Origin: an uncultured Sutterella sp.
Lineage (GTDB): Bacteria; Pseudomonadota; Gammaproteobacteria; Burkholderiales; Burkholderiaceae_F
Assembly (NCBI GenBank): GCA_958347955.1
Contig: CATVXH010000007.1
Location: 1-64,000, forward strand
Direction: 5' to 3'
Length of the DNA: 64,000 nucleotides
The notes under the pieces are model-generated. The model made no database searches. It was not told the DNA's origin and saw nothing but the letters and a program-made list of their open reading frames with translations. The position numbers were made by a program, and so were the translations under genes. Positions 1-9,364 of the stretch are shown here, one piece after another. The stretch's first letter is position 1, and each line of letters opens with the position of its first letter.

Positions 1-80
1 CCAACTTCTGCACAACGAATGCAGTGTTCAAGGAAGGCGTACCTCGTTACGGCATGCGACCTCAAGGACTCTTAGATTGA
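1..80 (+). CDS. C-terminal end of an unidentified protein (cut by window start)
   Basis: An open frame enters from the left edge (codons in phase from base 3) and ends at TGA 78-80, giving about 25 residues ending RYGMRPQGLLD. Codon use looks like the neighbouring genes. It is followed by about 120 bp of very AT-rich sequence before the LysR gene. Too little remains to name a family. Confidence 0.45.
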   Translation, partial: NFCTTNAVFKEGVPRYGMRPQGLLD

Positions 81-216
81 TTCTTTTCACAGCAATCCTC
101 CATATATCAATAAAATTTATATTAAATTAAATACATATCTTAAAAATCAAGTAATCTAATTAAATTTATTGATATTTATATAAATTTAATTTATAATTAT
201 AGTGAAGGTATTAAAG

Positions 217-1176
217 ATGCTCCCCGATTCCAGACAAATTAATCACTTTGTAGTGACGGCTCATTCGAAGACGTTGACTGAGGCTGCGCGCAATTTATTC
301 ATCACTCAGCCTGCGCTCAGCATGTCATTGAAAAGTCTTGAAGAAGAACTTGGGTTAAAACTTTTTCAACGCAATGGCCGCAATCTAGTCCTCACCTCTG
401 AAGGGAAAATAATTCTTGAATACGCTGAGAAAGTCATCGAAGATCTCAAAGCTGTCACACAAGTCGCGCAGCGTCTGAATAAATCACCTCAAAACTTCAG
501 CATTGCGTTTTGTGACCCGGGGCCTTATTGGTACTTTGCCCCGAGAATCGGGACTTTGTTGCCGGATTTGACGTTGGAAATTCGCTTGCTGCCTGATGCC
601 TGCAAGCCGGAAAATTTGGCTAACGCGGAATTCGACATCGTTATTTCTGATCACCCTTTTTCCGATTTCAGTTCGGACTTTGCCTCTGAAATTCTCATTG
701 AGGATCAAACGATTTTAAGTATTCCTCGGGATCGACCTGAATTTTGCAGAGCTAACGGTTTTGAGCCCGATGAAGAAAACAATCCGCTCAACAGCATATC
801 AATCAAAGAGATCCGAAACCTTGAGATCGTTTTTCTTAATTTAAAAGGGGTTTTCTCAAAGCAAAAAGAAAAACTGCATCAACTGATGGATACCAGTGTT
901 GTGTACGAAGAGTGCTCGGATTATTTTATTTTTAAGCATCGGCTACAGCAAAAAAATGCGGCCACCTTTACAACTGAATTAGTTTTAAGTTACAGGGATG
1001 ACGGCAAGAATCGATTGCTGGTGCCGATTTCAGACGAACTGGCGAGTATCACCTATTATATTAATTGGAGAAAACAAGAAAGTTTTATCGAAAGGAATTC
1101 AGAGGAAAACGTCAAGCCGATCCTCTCCGCTTTCAGAGAGTTCGTTTCAGAATTTAATCGCACAAAACATTTTTGA
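217..1176 (+). CDS. LysR family transcriptional regulator
   Basis: A LysR-type DNA-binding regulator of about 319 residues, the usual length. The N-terminal winged helix-turn-helix covers roughly residues 5-65, with the family signature around TQPALSMSLKSLEEELG; the rest is the effector-binding domain. ATG 217 is preferred because a GAAGG Shine-Dalgarno sequence lies about 8 bases before it; an in-frame GTG at 202 would add five residues and has no such site. It is followed on the same strand by an MFS exporter starting 107 bp downstream, its most plausible target. The effector cannot be read from the sequence. Confidence 0.85.
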   Translation: MLPDSRQINHFVVTAHSKTLTEAARNLFITQPALSMSLKSLEEELGLKLFQRNGRNLVLTSEGKIILEYAEKVIEDLKAVTQVAQRLNKSPQNFSIAFCDPGPYWYFAPRIGTLLPDLTLEIRLLPDACKPENLANAEFDIVISDHPFSDFSSDFASEILIEDQTILSIPRDRPEFCRANGFEPDEENNPLNSISIKEIRNLEIVFLNLKGVFSKQKEKLHQLMDTSVVYEECSDYFIFKHRLQQKNAATFTTELVLSYRDDGKNRLLVPISDELASITYYINWRKQESFIERNSEENVKPILSAFREFVSEFNRTKHF

Positions 1177-1283
1177 TCGAATCGATTTATCTACGTTTTT
1201 AAACTCTTCTCCAAATCGCTCCCCTGCTCGAAAATTTTCCCTTTGAGATCTAAAATCTGAGAAAGATTTAAGGGGCGCTGAAA

Positions 1284-2444
1284 GTGCATAAGTTTTTTGT
1301 TTATTTACTCTCACTTGGCCATTTGAGTGTGGATTTCGCGCCGGGCGCCCTCCCCGCCATTCTTCCTTTTTTGGTTTTATACAATGGGTTGAGCTACACG
1401 GAAGTGGCCGGCCTCATGTTCGCCTCCTCCTGTCTGTCCTCGATTGTTCAGCCTGTCTTCGGTTATTGGGCCGATAAAAGTCCCAAACAGTGGTTCATGG
1501 CGCTGGGCATCGCCATGAGCGGCATCGGTTTGGGTATTTCAGGGCTTTTTGCAAACTATTGGCTTATTTTCACTGCCATCACACTAATGGGGGTTGGCAG
1601 TTCAATTTTTCATCCGGTAGCGGCCAGAACTGTCAATCGAATATCGGAACAGAATAAAGCAACGGGAATCGGCATTTTCTCTGTCGGCGGAAATCTGGGA
1701 TTTGGAGTGGCCCCGATGATCGCGGCCGCGGCGCTCAGTTTTTGGGGAACTTCCGGGACTATCATATTTTTAGTTTTCGGACTTCTCACATCCGCGCTCA
1801 TGATTTGGGCGATCCCCAAAATGGTGGCAACGGTAAGAGCGGAAGTCGCTCGAACTTCAGCGAGTCAAACTAAGCAGGACGAAGGCACAAACGATTGGCG
1901 TGCTTTTTCTCATCTGACTTTTCTGATTCTTTTCCGAAGTATTGCTCAAACCAGCGTCTTGGCTTTTCTTCCCCTGTACTGCATTTATCGATTCGGGATT
2001 TCTGAAGAGTTTTCCGGTCTTTTACTCTCGGTGCTTTGTTTAAGCGGCGCTTTTATGACGGTCTTTGGTGGCTACCTTTCAGACAAGCTTGGCTTGATTC
2101 GGGCTTGCAGATTGGGTTACTTTTTCATGGCCCCCGCTTTTGCCCTGCTGCTTCTTGTTCCTTCCATTTGGTGGATCTTCCCCATACTTGTATTGATCAG
2201 TTTCACGCTAAACGGCACCTACGCGTCTTTTGTCGTTTTAGGCCAATCTTACTTGGCTAAGAATGTCGGTTTAGCCTCCGGCGTCACTATGGGACTGTCG
2301 GCAAGCTTAGGCGGGATTTTCACTCCAATTTTAGGAATGGTGGCTGATAACTACGGCATCACAACCGTCATGGTGATATTGGTTGTGGTTGGCGCGCTTT
2401 GCGCTATCTCCTCTTTTTTATTGCCGCAACCTCAGAGCAAATAG
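1284..2444 (+). CDS. MFS transporter, fosmidomycin-resistance (Fsr)-like
   Basis: A 386-residue, twelve-helix inner-membrane exporter of the major facilitator superfamily. The N-terminus (LGHLSVDFAPGALPAILP, then GLSYTEVAGLMFASS and QPVFGYWADK) matches the Fsr fosmidomycin-resistance group, and the central segment has the conserved SSIFHPVAAR. The start is GTG 1284 with AGGGG 1271-1275 as ribosome site. It lies behind a LysR gene on the same strand and converges on the DUF362 gene, only 11 bp apart. Fsr-like proteins act as drug or small-molecule efflux pumps; the substrate here is unknown. Confidence 0.82.
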   Translation: MHKFFVYLLSLGHLSVDFAPGALPAILPFLVLYNGLSYTEVAGLMFASSCLSSIVQPVFGYWADKSPKQWFMALGIAMSGIGLGISGLFANYWLIFTAITLMGVGSSIFHPVAARTVNRISEQNKATGIGIFSVGGNLGFGVAPMIAAAALSFWGTSGTIIFLVFGLLTSALMIWAIPKMVATVRAEVARTSASQTKQDEGTNDWRAFSHLTFLILFRSIAQTSVLAFLPLYCIYRFGISEEFSGLLLSVLCLSGAFMTVFGGYLSDKLGLIRACRLGYFFMAPAFALLLLVPSIWWIFPILVLISFTLNGTYASFVVLGQSYLAKNVGLASGVTMGLSASLGGIFTPILGMVADNYGITTVMVILVVVGALCAISSFLLPQPQSK

Positions 2445-2455
2445 CGCAAAGTTTT

Positions 2456-3433
2456 CTATTTAATCTGAGTTAATCGGTAGTGGGTGTGGCCGATTCCGTT
2501 TGCCTCGGAAATGGCGGTGAGCATTGTTGAGTGCCGTTCTTCCCACGCTTGGCGGACTGTGTCGTTGGGGGCCGCGCCGAACGTGATATCAATGGCGGCC
2601 TGATCAACAGCCACCGGGTCAAGGCTGGCCAAAATACCTACATTACCCAGGTTGCGGGCATCATCGCACCCGTCTGAAGGTTCAAAAGAATCAATCACAT
2701 TGATAAAAGCCCACCTTCCCTTTTTGGCTTCCATCGCGCCTTTGACAGCATCAGACATGGATTCGCACGTTGTCTTGTCGTCGCGCGATGAAAAGTGTTC
2801 CATCACTTCGCCGGCGCTATGAATGAAACACTTTCCGTCTGTCCCCGTTCCCATGCAAATTGAGAGATTTTTAAGTGTTCCGCCATAAAAGTCTAAAAAA
2901 TGCGCCTTAAATCGAACGATGGAAATCAACGTGTCGTAATTGAGAAAGTGGCTGCCGGTGCGCGTGAATTTTAAGTGGTAGCCTTTCGAAACCGGCAAAT
3001 CAACGAAACCTTCAGAATCCAAAATATCGATGGGCGCGATGGATTCGTCAAAACCATTTTCCTTTGCGACTTGAAGGTGTTTTTCGGTTGTATCGCGAGG
3101 AGAAAAACAATTGTTATCGATTAAAGTCGCTTTGGTGTGTTGCGCCAACGCTTTCACCAGTTGAGGATCTAAGTGAGGTCCCCCCGGTGTCTCAAAGGTC
3201 ATTTTGATACCGACCTTACCGTTTAACGATTGTCTTAATGATTCATAGATGCGAATCAGAGCCTGACCGTTGACTTCCGGCACAAAGAATACTTCCGGGG
3301 CCTTGGCATCCGTCACACGGTGGGTAAGCGCCTTAGCTGAAAGCAGGGAATTCTGCTCAGCTGCCGACACTCCGGGCAATATTGCTGATCCTGCTAAAAA
3401 GGCAGAAGACTGTAAAAATGCGCGACGTCTCAT
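2456..3433 (-). CDS. Exported DUF362 domain protein
   Basis: A 325-residue protein with a twin-arginine-like leader (MRRRAFLQSSAFLAGSA, cleavage near VSAAEQ), so probably exported. The body matches the DUF362 family, which is often linked to iron-sulfur proteins: segments such as KVGIKMTFETPGGPHLDPQL, GTLKNLSICMGTGTDGK and DPVAVDQAAID. No CX2CX2C ferredoxin cluster is present, unlike many DUF362 proteins. Its reaction is not known. It is preceded by a small secreted cyclophilin-fold protein on the same strand (26-bp gap), suggesting a two-gene periplasmic operon. Confidence 0.75.
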   Translation of the reverse strand: MRRRAFLQSSAFLAGSAILPGVSAAEQNSLLSAKALTHRVTDAKAPEVFFVPEVNGQALIRIYESLRQSLNGKVGIKMTFETPGGPHLDPQLVKALAQHTKATLIDNNCFSPRDTTEKHLQVAKENGFDESIAPIDILDSEGFVDLPVSKGYHLKFTRTGSHFLNYDTLISIVRFKAHFLDFYGGTLKNLSICMGTGTDGKCFIHSAGEVMEHFSSRDDKTTCESMSDAVKGAMEAKKGRWAFINVIDSFEPSDGCDDARNLGNVGILASLDPVAVDQAAIDITFGAAPNDTVRQAWEERHSTMLTAISEANGIGHTHYRLTQIK

Positions 3434-3459
3434 ATCAAAAGCTCTGCTCGGAAAAGAAC

Positions 3460-3879
3460 CTATTTTTTAAGTGCGCGGAATGTTACCGGTTGGTTGCCGC
3501 TTTGCTTAATGGCTTCTGTGGCTTGCGCGGGCAATTTACCCATCGGCACTAAATCGGGCGAGTGCCTGAAATCTCTGATGAATACACAGACGTTGCCCCA
3601 GGGAATGTAATAAGCGAAGTCACCGGTAACCGGGTTGGTTGATCGGGGGGCGTTACCGAGCGTCAGTGAATTCTTCAGATAAGCGATGCGTTCGGTATTG
3701 CCGAAATTTTCAAAAGTTAAAGTCATGGGCAGGCGTTTAATAAAGTCTTTCGCCGCGTCATGATCTTGCATTTCAACCGGATATGTTTTATCACCGACAA
3801 TCACTTCAATGGTTTCAGCCATGGCAGTTTCTCCTAACAAGCAAGCTCCTACTAAGAGACCGATAATGTATTTGGACAT
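3460..3879 (-). CDS. Secreted cyclophilin-like fold protein
   Basis: A 139-residue protein with a signal peptide (MSKYIIGLLVGACLLGETAMA, cleavage before ETIEV). The mature part resembles the cyclophilin-like beta-barrel family of small secreted proteins: an N-terminal beta strand, the region DFIKRLPMTLTFENFG, and the conserved DFAYYIPWGNVCVFIRDF with LVPMGKL near the end. Function in this family is mostly uncharacterised; it is often found near flavodoxin and alcohol dehydrogenase genes, as here. It forms a tight pair with the downstream DUF362 gene and is divergent from the iron alcohol dehydrogenase gene. Confidence 0.75.
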   Translation of the reverse strand: MSKYIIGLLVGACLLGETAMAETIEVIVGDKTYPVEMQDHDAAKDFIKRLPMTLTFENFGNTERIAYLKNSLTLGNAPRSTNPVTGDFAYYIPWGNVCVFIRDFRHSPDLVPMGKLPAQATEAIKQSGNQPVTFRALKK

Positions 3880-4114
3880 AATGATTCCTCAAAAAATGAC
3901 ACTGAGGTCTTGAAATTATTTTGAACGAGGAAACTTGAAAATTCTTTTCTAAGCTGATTGAAAAATTGCCGAATACTCTTAGCGGGGACAAAAGCACATG
4001 AAAAGGTTTTTCTAGGCAATAAATTCAGAGGATTATTCAGTGGTTGTTTTAGCCTTTGAACTATATTACTTGGCGTTGGAAAAAATCTTTAAATCGCTTT
4101 TTAGGAGTCATTTC

Positions 4115-5284
4115 ATGTTAGGTAATTTTTCATACTGCAACCCGACAAAATTGTATTTTGGCGAAGATTCTTTGAAGGCGCTCAACACGGAATTGCCCAA
4201 ATACGGTAAGAATGTTGTTTTGATTTACGGTGCCGGTTCAATTAAAAAGAATGGGATTTATGACGAAGTTATTGAAATTCTGAAGAAAAATGGCAAAAAC
4301 GTTGCCGAGATAGCCGGCGTCATGCCTAATCCCACACTTAAAAAACTCTATGAGGGTGTTGAGATCGCCCGCGCCCATAAGGCGGATTTCCTTTTAGCTG
4401 TGGGCGGCGGCTCTGTTTGCGATTATGCCAAGGCGGTGTCGGTTTCTGTGAACTGCAGCGAAGATCCGTGGGATAAGTACTACGTTCGTTTTGAAGAACC
4501 CGATTGCGAAACGATCCCTGTGGGCTGTGTGCTCACAATGGTCGGCACTGGTTCAGAAATGAACGCGGGATCCGTGATTACCAATACAGAAAAGAAGATG
4601 AAGGTTGGTCATGTGTTTGCCGATGAAAAGATCATGCCGCGCTTCTCGATCCTCAATCCCCGCTACACGCTGACATTACCGCATTATCAGATGGTGGCAG
4701 GCATCTACGATATCTTCAACCATATTTGCGAACAATACTTTTCCGGCACCGATGACAACACGAGCGATTATCTTGCCGAAGCCCTGATGCGCTCGGTTGT
4801 GCATTCAAGCAAGATTGCCAATAAAGATCCACAAAATTACGAAGCGCGAAGCAATATCATGTGGACCGCAACTTGGGCGCTCAATACATTGATTGCCAAG
4901 GGTAAGACGACAGACTGGATGGTTCACATGCTGGGTCAGGCCGCGGGTGCCTATACGAACGCAACCCATGGTATGACATTGGCCGCCGTCTCCTTGCCTT
5001 ATTACCGTCATATCCTCCCCTACGGTCTCGCTAAATTCAAGCGTTTTTCGATGAATGTCTGGAATGTTCAGGCTGAAGGCAAAAGCGATGAAGAAGTAGC
5101 GGCTGAAGGTTTGAAAGCGATGGAAAACTGGATGCGAGAATTGGGTTTGGCTATGAATTTGCAAGAGCTCGGCGCCACAGAAGACATGATTGAAGGCATC
5201 GCCGGGGCCACTTTGATCTTAAAGGGAGGGTACAAAGTGCTCAATCATGAAGAAATTGTTCAGATTCTTCGGGAGAGCCTCTAA
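4115..5284 (+). CDS. Iron-containing alcohol dehydrogenase (YqhD/butanol dehydrogenase type)
   Basis: A 389-residue NAD(P)H-dependent aldehyde reductase/alcohol dehydrogenase of the group III (iron/zinc) family. The glycine-rich nucleotide site is LLAVGGGSVCDYAKAV. All four metal ligands can be placed: Asp and His four residues apart in GIYDIFNHICEQ, His in DWMVHMLG, and His fourteen residues later in ATHGMTLA. ATG 4115 is chosen because AGGAG sits at 4103-4107; an upstream in-frame ATG at 4040 would add 25 residues not typical of the family. The stop codon overlaps the start of the broken flavodoxin gene at 5284, so the two were translationally coupled. The substrate is unknown. Confidence 0.88.
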   Translation: MLGNFSYCNPTKLYFGEDSLKALNTELPKYGKNVVLIYGAGSIKKNGIYDEVIEILKKNGKNVAEIAGVMPNPTLKKLYEGVEIARAHKADFLLAVGGGSVCDYAKAVSVSVNCSEDPWDKYYVRFEEPDCETIPVGCVLTMVGTGSEMNAGSVITNTEKKMKVGHVFADEKIMPRFSILNPRYTLTLPHYQMVAGIYDIFNHICEQYFSGTDDNTSDYLAEALMRSVVHSSKIANKDPQNYEARSNIMWTATWALNTLIAKGKTTDWMVHMLGQAAGAYTNATHGMTLAAVSLPYYRHILPYGLAKFKRFSMNVWNVQAEGKSDEEVAAEGLKAMENWMRELGLAMNLQELGATEDMIEGIAGATLILKGGYKVLNHEEIVQILRESL

Positions 5285-5737
5285 TGAGTCAAGTACTGGT
5301 AGCCTACTTTTCAGCCACTGGTACGACCGCCCGGGTTGCCCGGGCGGTGGTCGACGCTTGCGGCGGCGATCTTTTCGAAATCGCTCCGCAGACGCCTTAT
5401 ACCTCGGCTGATTTAATTTGGACAAATCCAAAGAGCCGTTGCTGTTTGGAACACAGCGACACGTCTTGTCGCCCGAAGCTATCGGAGTGGTAAATATGAC
5501 ACGCTGTTGGTGGGATTTCCGATTTGGTGGGGCGTGTCTCCCCGTCCAGTGGACAGTTTTTTGGACGAAATTTCTGGTTTTAAGGGACGCGTTGTCGCTT
5601 TTGCCACTTCCGGCGGCAGTTCTTCCCGAGAGTCTTTGCAACAATTAAGGAGTTGGTATCCGCACTTGGGTGTTGAATCTGTCCAACTCTTAAACGATGT
5701 TGAACTGGCCGCCTGGGTGAGATCTTTAAAACTTTAA
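5284..5737 (+). pseudogene. Flavodoxin gene broken by a frameshift
   Basis: The first part (5284-5493) reads MSQVLVAYFSATGTTARVAR, the FMN phosphate-binding loop of a flavodoxin, and continues to the family-typical PYTSADLIW before stopping at TAA. The C-terminal half continues in the next frame (KYDTLLVGFPIWWGVSP from about 5490, then FATSGGSSSRES), ending at 5737. A one-base shift near 5465-5490 explains both halves, and repairing it gives a normal-length protein of about 150 residues. It overlaps the alcohol dehydrogenase stop. Either a true mutation or a base error in the sequence could be responsible; no slippery site is seen there. Confidence 0.8.
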
Positions 5738-5748
5738 GAACACTGAAG

Positions 5749-6185
5749 ATGAAAATATTGGTGTTGAAAGGCAGCGCGAATGCGCAAGGCTCCTCTGCCA
5801 TGTTGGCGGACGCTTTCACAGCCGGCGCCCAGAAAGTCGGTCACGAGGTTGAATGCATTGATGTGACTCGCGCCAATGTGCATCCATGTTTGGGGTGCGT
5901 TCGGTGCGGTTACGAAGGACCTTGCGCTCAGCACGATGGAATGAGCCGAATTCCTTTAATGCTTCGCTTCAGGATAAACACATGCGCAGTGCTTTGATTG
6001 CGGCGGCATGGAATAGTTTGGATTGGACCTTTGATGCATTGAAAATGCACTATTTGACATTGGTTCGGTACCTGAATTTCAAAGACGAAGGAATGATTTT
6101 GGGATTAGGTTGCGGCACGCCATCCATGACAAAAAATTCTGCCTATCCGGAAAAAGCCTATCAACTAGGACTCTCACTCAGTTGA
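5749..6185 (+). pseudogene. NADPH-dependent FMN reductase/flavodoxin_2 gene with internal deletion
   Basis: The N-terminal half reads MKILVLKGSANAQGSSAML then HPCLGCVRCGYEGPCAQHDGM, the usual FMN-reductase start plus Cys-rich segment. It then loses homology, and the C-terminal third (SALIAAAWNSLDWTFDAL, LRGMILG-like segment, CGTPSMTKNSAYPE) is found in another frame up to 6185. The central segment that carries the TPLYYFGM-type FMN motif is missing: roughly 35 codons plus a frame change near 5940-5985. The intact relative at 8794 shows what was lost. This gene cannot make a working enzyme. Confidence 0.8.
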
Positions 6186-6196
6186 TTTTTCTCAGG

Positions 6197-6237
6197 CTAA
6201 AAAAATGCCCTGAATACTGTAAAAAGTTCTCAGGGCA
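6197..6237 (-). terminator. Rho-independent terminator of the YbjJ-like MFS gene
   Basis: An 8-bp stem (6206-6213 with 6230-6237) around a 16-base loop is followed on the minus strand by a run of seven or more T, complementary to the A run ending at 6205. It lies about 170 bp beyond the MFS stop at 6405. Confidence 0.65.
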
Positions 6238-6404
6238 TAAATATGGGGTCTGAATCTTTGTGACCTTCAGTTTAATCACATATTAGGGTTTGTTCCAGGG
6301 TCAAAGTGTATTCAAAAGGATATTTTTGCAAAAAAAAGTTTCAAGGACTAAGGCAAAATATCTAAAAAGTATTGATTATTCAATAGATTAAAACCTTTTT
6401 GCGA

Positions 6405-7682
6405 TTATTTAAAAACACTTTGATGACGTTTGATCATCACTAGACCGCCAGCGAGAAGCGCGCAGATAAACAGGAACGCTCCTTGCAGGGAAATCGCCGA
6501 TGAAATCGCGCCGATTAAAGCGGGTCCCGCCAACAAACCACCGTAGCCGACGGTTGTTACCGCGGTGATGGCTTTAACACTGTCCATTGAAGATGTTCTG
6601 GAAGCGGCAGAAATCAATACCGGCGCCAAGTTGGCCATGCCCAGTCCCATAATAAAGAGAGCGACAAAAGCCACAAGTGGCGTCGGGATGAGAACGAGAG
6701 CCAAAAGCGTGAGCAAAATCAGGATAATGCCGCCCGCAAGCATGTTTCTTGCGCCAATTCGAGTGGTGAGATTGTCACCGATTAAGCGCGATAGCGCCAT
6801 CGCGATGACAAAGAGTGTGTAGCCAAAAGCGCTCGCCTCTTGCGGGACGCCCGCGTTGTCTCGCAGGTAAATCGCGCTCCAGTCAAGCATGGCGCCTTCC
6901 GTTAAAAAAATTACCCCGCAAATGACTGCCAAAATACCGATGGGGCCGTTAAGGGTAATTCGCCCTGTCTTTGTCTTTTCTTTTTTAGGAGATTCAATTT
7001 TGTGGTTCTCGATTTTCCGTAGAAAGGCAACGAGAACAATCGCCAAGACGAGCATCAAAGTGCCGACAGCGCCCAAGGGTGAAATGCCAAGCACGAACAA
7101 GGCCGTTAAGGCCGCGGCAGATGCTACTTCCCCTATTGAATAAGCGGCATGCAATCCGCTCATCAGACGGCCTTTGTGACGGTTTTCCAGATAAGTTCCG
7201 TAAATATTGACGCTGACTTCAAGGCAGCCTAAGGTGACGCCATAGGCCAAAAGAGCGACGCATTCGAAGTAAAAACCAGGGATCATCGCCAGAAGGACAA
7301 GAAGCAGACAGGATGCGAGTCCGGAGGCGGCGATGGCGTTTCTGGCGCCGATTTTTTGTGTGAGTTTTCCGGCAAGCGGCATCCCGACAAATGAGCCTAC
7401 ACCTAAGCCCAAAAGCAAAATGCCGAGAATATGCGGTTTAAGCGCGAGTTCAGATTGGACAAAGGGAATAAGGGGCGCCCAGGAAGCCACGGTGAAACCG
7501 CCGGTAAAAAAACCGATGCGGGCAGCCCAGAGCTCAAAATTTGTGACATCCTGGGTGCGGTTTGCCGCATGGGTTTTCTCACCGAAAGGCAGTTCGGAGT
7601 GCTGATTATGAAGAGCGGATAAATCATGATCCAAAGGGTTGACAACGCCCGATGGTTTGCGGTTTAAAGAGTCGAAAGCCAT
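6405..7682 (-). CDS. MFS transporter, YbjJ-like
   Basis: A 425-residue major facilitator superfamily protein with twelve predicted helices. The sequence RIGFFTGGFTVASWAPLIP and the cytoplasmic loop GKLTQKIGARNAIAASG between helices 2 and 3 match the YbjJ-type subgroup. A soluble N-terminal tail of about 50 residues precedes the first helix, which is longer than usual, so the true start may lie further in. The gene is divergent from a LysR gene at 7781, separated by 98 bp, the usual arrangement of a LysR regulator and its target. Substrate unknown. Confidence 0.8.
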   Translation of the reverse strand: MAFDSLNRKPSGVVNPLDHDLSALHNQHSELPFGEKTHAANRTQDVTNFELWAARIGFFTGGFTVASWAPLIPFVQSELALKPHILGILLLGLGVGSFVGMPLAGKLTQKIGARNAIAASGLASCLLLVLLAMIPGFYFECVALLAYGVTLGCLEVSVNIYGTYLENRHKGRLMSGLHAAYSIGEVASAAALTALFVLGISPLGAVGTLMLVLAIVLVAFLRKIENHKIESPKKEKTKTGRITLNGPIGILAVICGVIFLTEGAMLDWSAIYLRDNAGVPQEASAFGYTLFVIAMALSRLIGDNLTTRIGARNMLAGGIILILLTLLALVLIPTPLVAFVALFIMGLGMANLAPVLISAASRTSSMDSVKAITAVTTVGYGGLLAGPALIGAISSAISLQGAFLFICALLAGGLVMIKRHQSVFK

Positions 7683-7780
7683 ATACTTTTAAAAAGAGTT
7701 CATCACGCTATGGATTATCTCATCAAAAAAGTGAACAATCGAGTTAGAATCTATCAATAATCTGATGGATGGAGTTTGAG

Positions 7781-8671
7781 ATGGGACTTAAAATTGATGA
7801 AATCCGATCTTTTGTGGCTGTGGCGGAAACCGGCTCATTTTCTGCCGCCGCGCGTTGCCTCAACCGGGCGCAGTCAGTAATTTCCATGCATATTTCCGGG
7901 TTTGAAGCCGAGCTCGGCTACAAACTCTTTGATCGAATGCCCAAACCGGTGCTCACCGCTAAAGGCGCGGAACTGTTAATTGGCGCCAAGCGTGTATTGG
8001 TGGAGGCCGATCGTTTGCAAAACAGAGCCAGGGCGCTTTCCGATACCATGACGCCATCGCTTTACATGGGCATTGATCTGGTGCTAGAGGCGCCGGTGAT
8101 GATTGATCTGTTGAGATTGTTTTCCAAAAATTTCCCTTCAGTCAGATTACAGGTGGAAAATATTTCGGGATCTGAAGCGAACTGGTTTTTCAGTAAAACC
8201 GCCATGAATCTTGCTTTGGTTTTCTCTTCAGAGCCTGCGGTTGAAAGTGAGGAAATTGTGCTGGGACACTCCCCGTTGGCCATTGTGGTGGCGAAAAACC
8301 ATCCCCTTGCCGCAATTCCTAAACCATCGGTCGATGACTTGCGCCAGTATCGTCAAATTGCTGTCTACGCCCGCGACCCCCAGTCCCGGGGACCCAATGT
8401 CATCAATATTGACCATTGGGAAATAGACAGCGGCCAGTGGGCGTTGGGACTGGCCGCGCGAGGTGTCGGTTGGACTGTTTTGCCGAAACTGCTTCTTGTC
8501 GGTCAATCGGCTTTCAGAGGGACTGTCACGACGATCGAATCCCCTTTCAGATTAGAAGCTCAGCGATTGGTGCTCCGAAATAAAAAAGGAGAAGTCAGTT
8601 CGGACATTTTGAATTGGTGGGAAAAAACGATTGAGAAATATCGAGGCAAACTTGGACTCGAGATGCATTAA
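7781..8671 (+). CDS. LysR family transcriptional regulator
   Basis: A regulator of about 296 residues. The winged helix-turn-helix is clear (EIRSFVAVAETGSFSAAARC, then SVISMHISGFEAELG), followed by a LysR substrate-binding domain. ATG 7781 has GGAG at 7771-7774 six bases upstream; an in-frame ATG at 7769 would add four residues. It faces away from the YbjJ-like MFS gene and probably controls it together with itself. The inducer cannot be deduced. Confidence 0.86.
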   Translation: MGLKIDEIRSFVAVAETGSFSAAARCLNRAQSVISMHISGFEAELGYKLFDRMPKPVLTAKGAELLIGAKRVLVEADRLQNRARALSDTMTPSLYMGIDLVLEAPVMIDLLRLFSKNFPSVRLQVENISGSEANWFFSKTAMNLALVFSSEPAVESEEIVLGHSPLAIVVAKNHPLAAIPKPSVDDLRQYRQIAVYARDPQSRGPNVINIDHWEIDSGQWALGLAARGVGWTVLPKLLLVGQSAFRGTVTTIESPFRLEAQRLVLRNKKGEVSSDILNWWEKTIEKYRGKLGLEMH

Positions 8672-8793
8672 CCAAAGGTTTTTATTCAGCGGGAACACCA
8701 CTGAAAATTTTTAAAATCAAATAGCGTCCGCTGTGTTTGCCGTCAATTTTGTTATCGTTTGATAGTTCTTTGAGTTTTTTTTGAGGAGGTGTC

Positions 8794-9342
8794 ATGAAAA
8801 TCACAGTTTTGATGGGCAGTCCGATCACCAACGGCAATAATGACAAATTGGTACGAGCCTTCACGAAGGGCGCTTTGGAGGCTGGCCATGAAGTGGTGCG
8901 TTTTAATGTTGCCGAGATGAACATTGAGCCTTGCACTAAAGCCTATTTTGAAAAGCTCGAACAAGGTGAAAGCGCCGATACCGATGATATGCGAAAGATT
9001 TTAGAGACAATTCTCACGTCTCAGATCGTTGTGTTTTCCACTCCCCTCTACTATTACGGAATGACTGCCCAACTCAAGGCTGTCTTGGACCATTTCAACT
9101 CTAAAAAAGCGGAATTGACAAAACAATCCAAGTCAGCGATTTTGTTGGCTAATTGCGGAGGTTCCGCCCCTTGGAGCATGAATGGCATCGTCATACATTT
9201 TGACTGTTTCCTTCGTTTTTTGCATTGGCGTGACGGCGGCCATGTGTTGGCGACCGGTTTGGCAGAACGTTCCATTGAAGATACCGGCGCTCTTGAAGAA
9301 GCTTATAAGCTTGGTTTGCAAGCGGCCGCGCAGGTTCGCTAA
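8794..9342 (+). CDS. NAD(P)H-dependent FMN oxidoreductase (flavodoxin_2 fold)
   Basis: A 182-residue flavoprotein of the NADPH-dependent FMN reductase family. It starts MKITVLMGSPITNGNNDKLV (FMN phosphate site) and contains VVFSTPLYYYGMTAQLKAVL (isoalloxazine site). A strong ribosome site GAGGAGG lies just before ATG 8794. Compared with the broken homologue at 5749, the CXXCXXC-like segment after INEPC is reduced to a single Cys. It is the only intact member among the flavodoxin-type genes in the first 11 kb. Likely reduces quinones, azo or nitro compounds; the substrate is not evident. Confidence 0.84.
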   Translation: MKITVLMGSPITNGNNDKLVRAFTKGALEAGHEVVRFNVAEMNIEPCTKAYFEKLEQGESADTDDMRKILETILTSQIVVFSTPLYYYGMTAQLKAVLDHFNSKKAELTKQSKSAILLANCGGSAPWSMNGIVIHFDCFLRFLHWRDGGHVLATGLAERSIEDTGALEEAYKLGLQAAAQVR

Positions 9343-9364
9343 TTATTAATAGGCAGTGACTCAT

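Noticed and set aside
5284..5737. Programmed frameshift in the flavodoxin gene
   Set aside because: No slippery heptamer or downstream structure is seen near 5465-5490, and flavodoxins are not known to use recoding.
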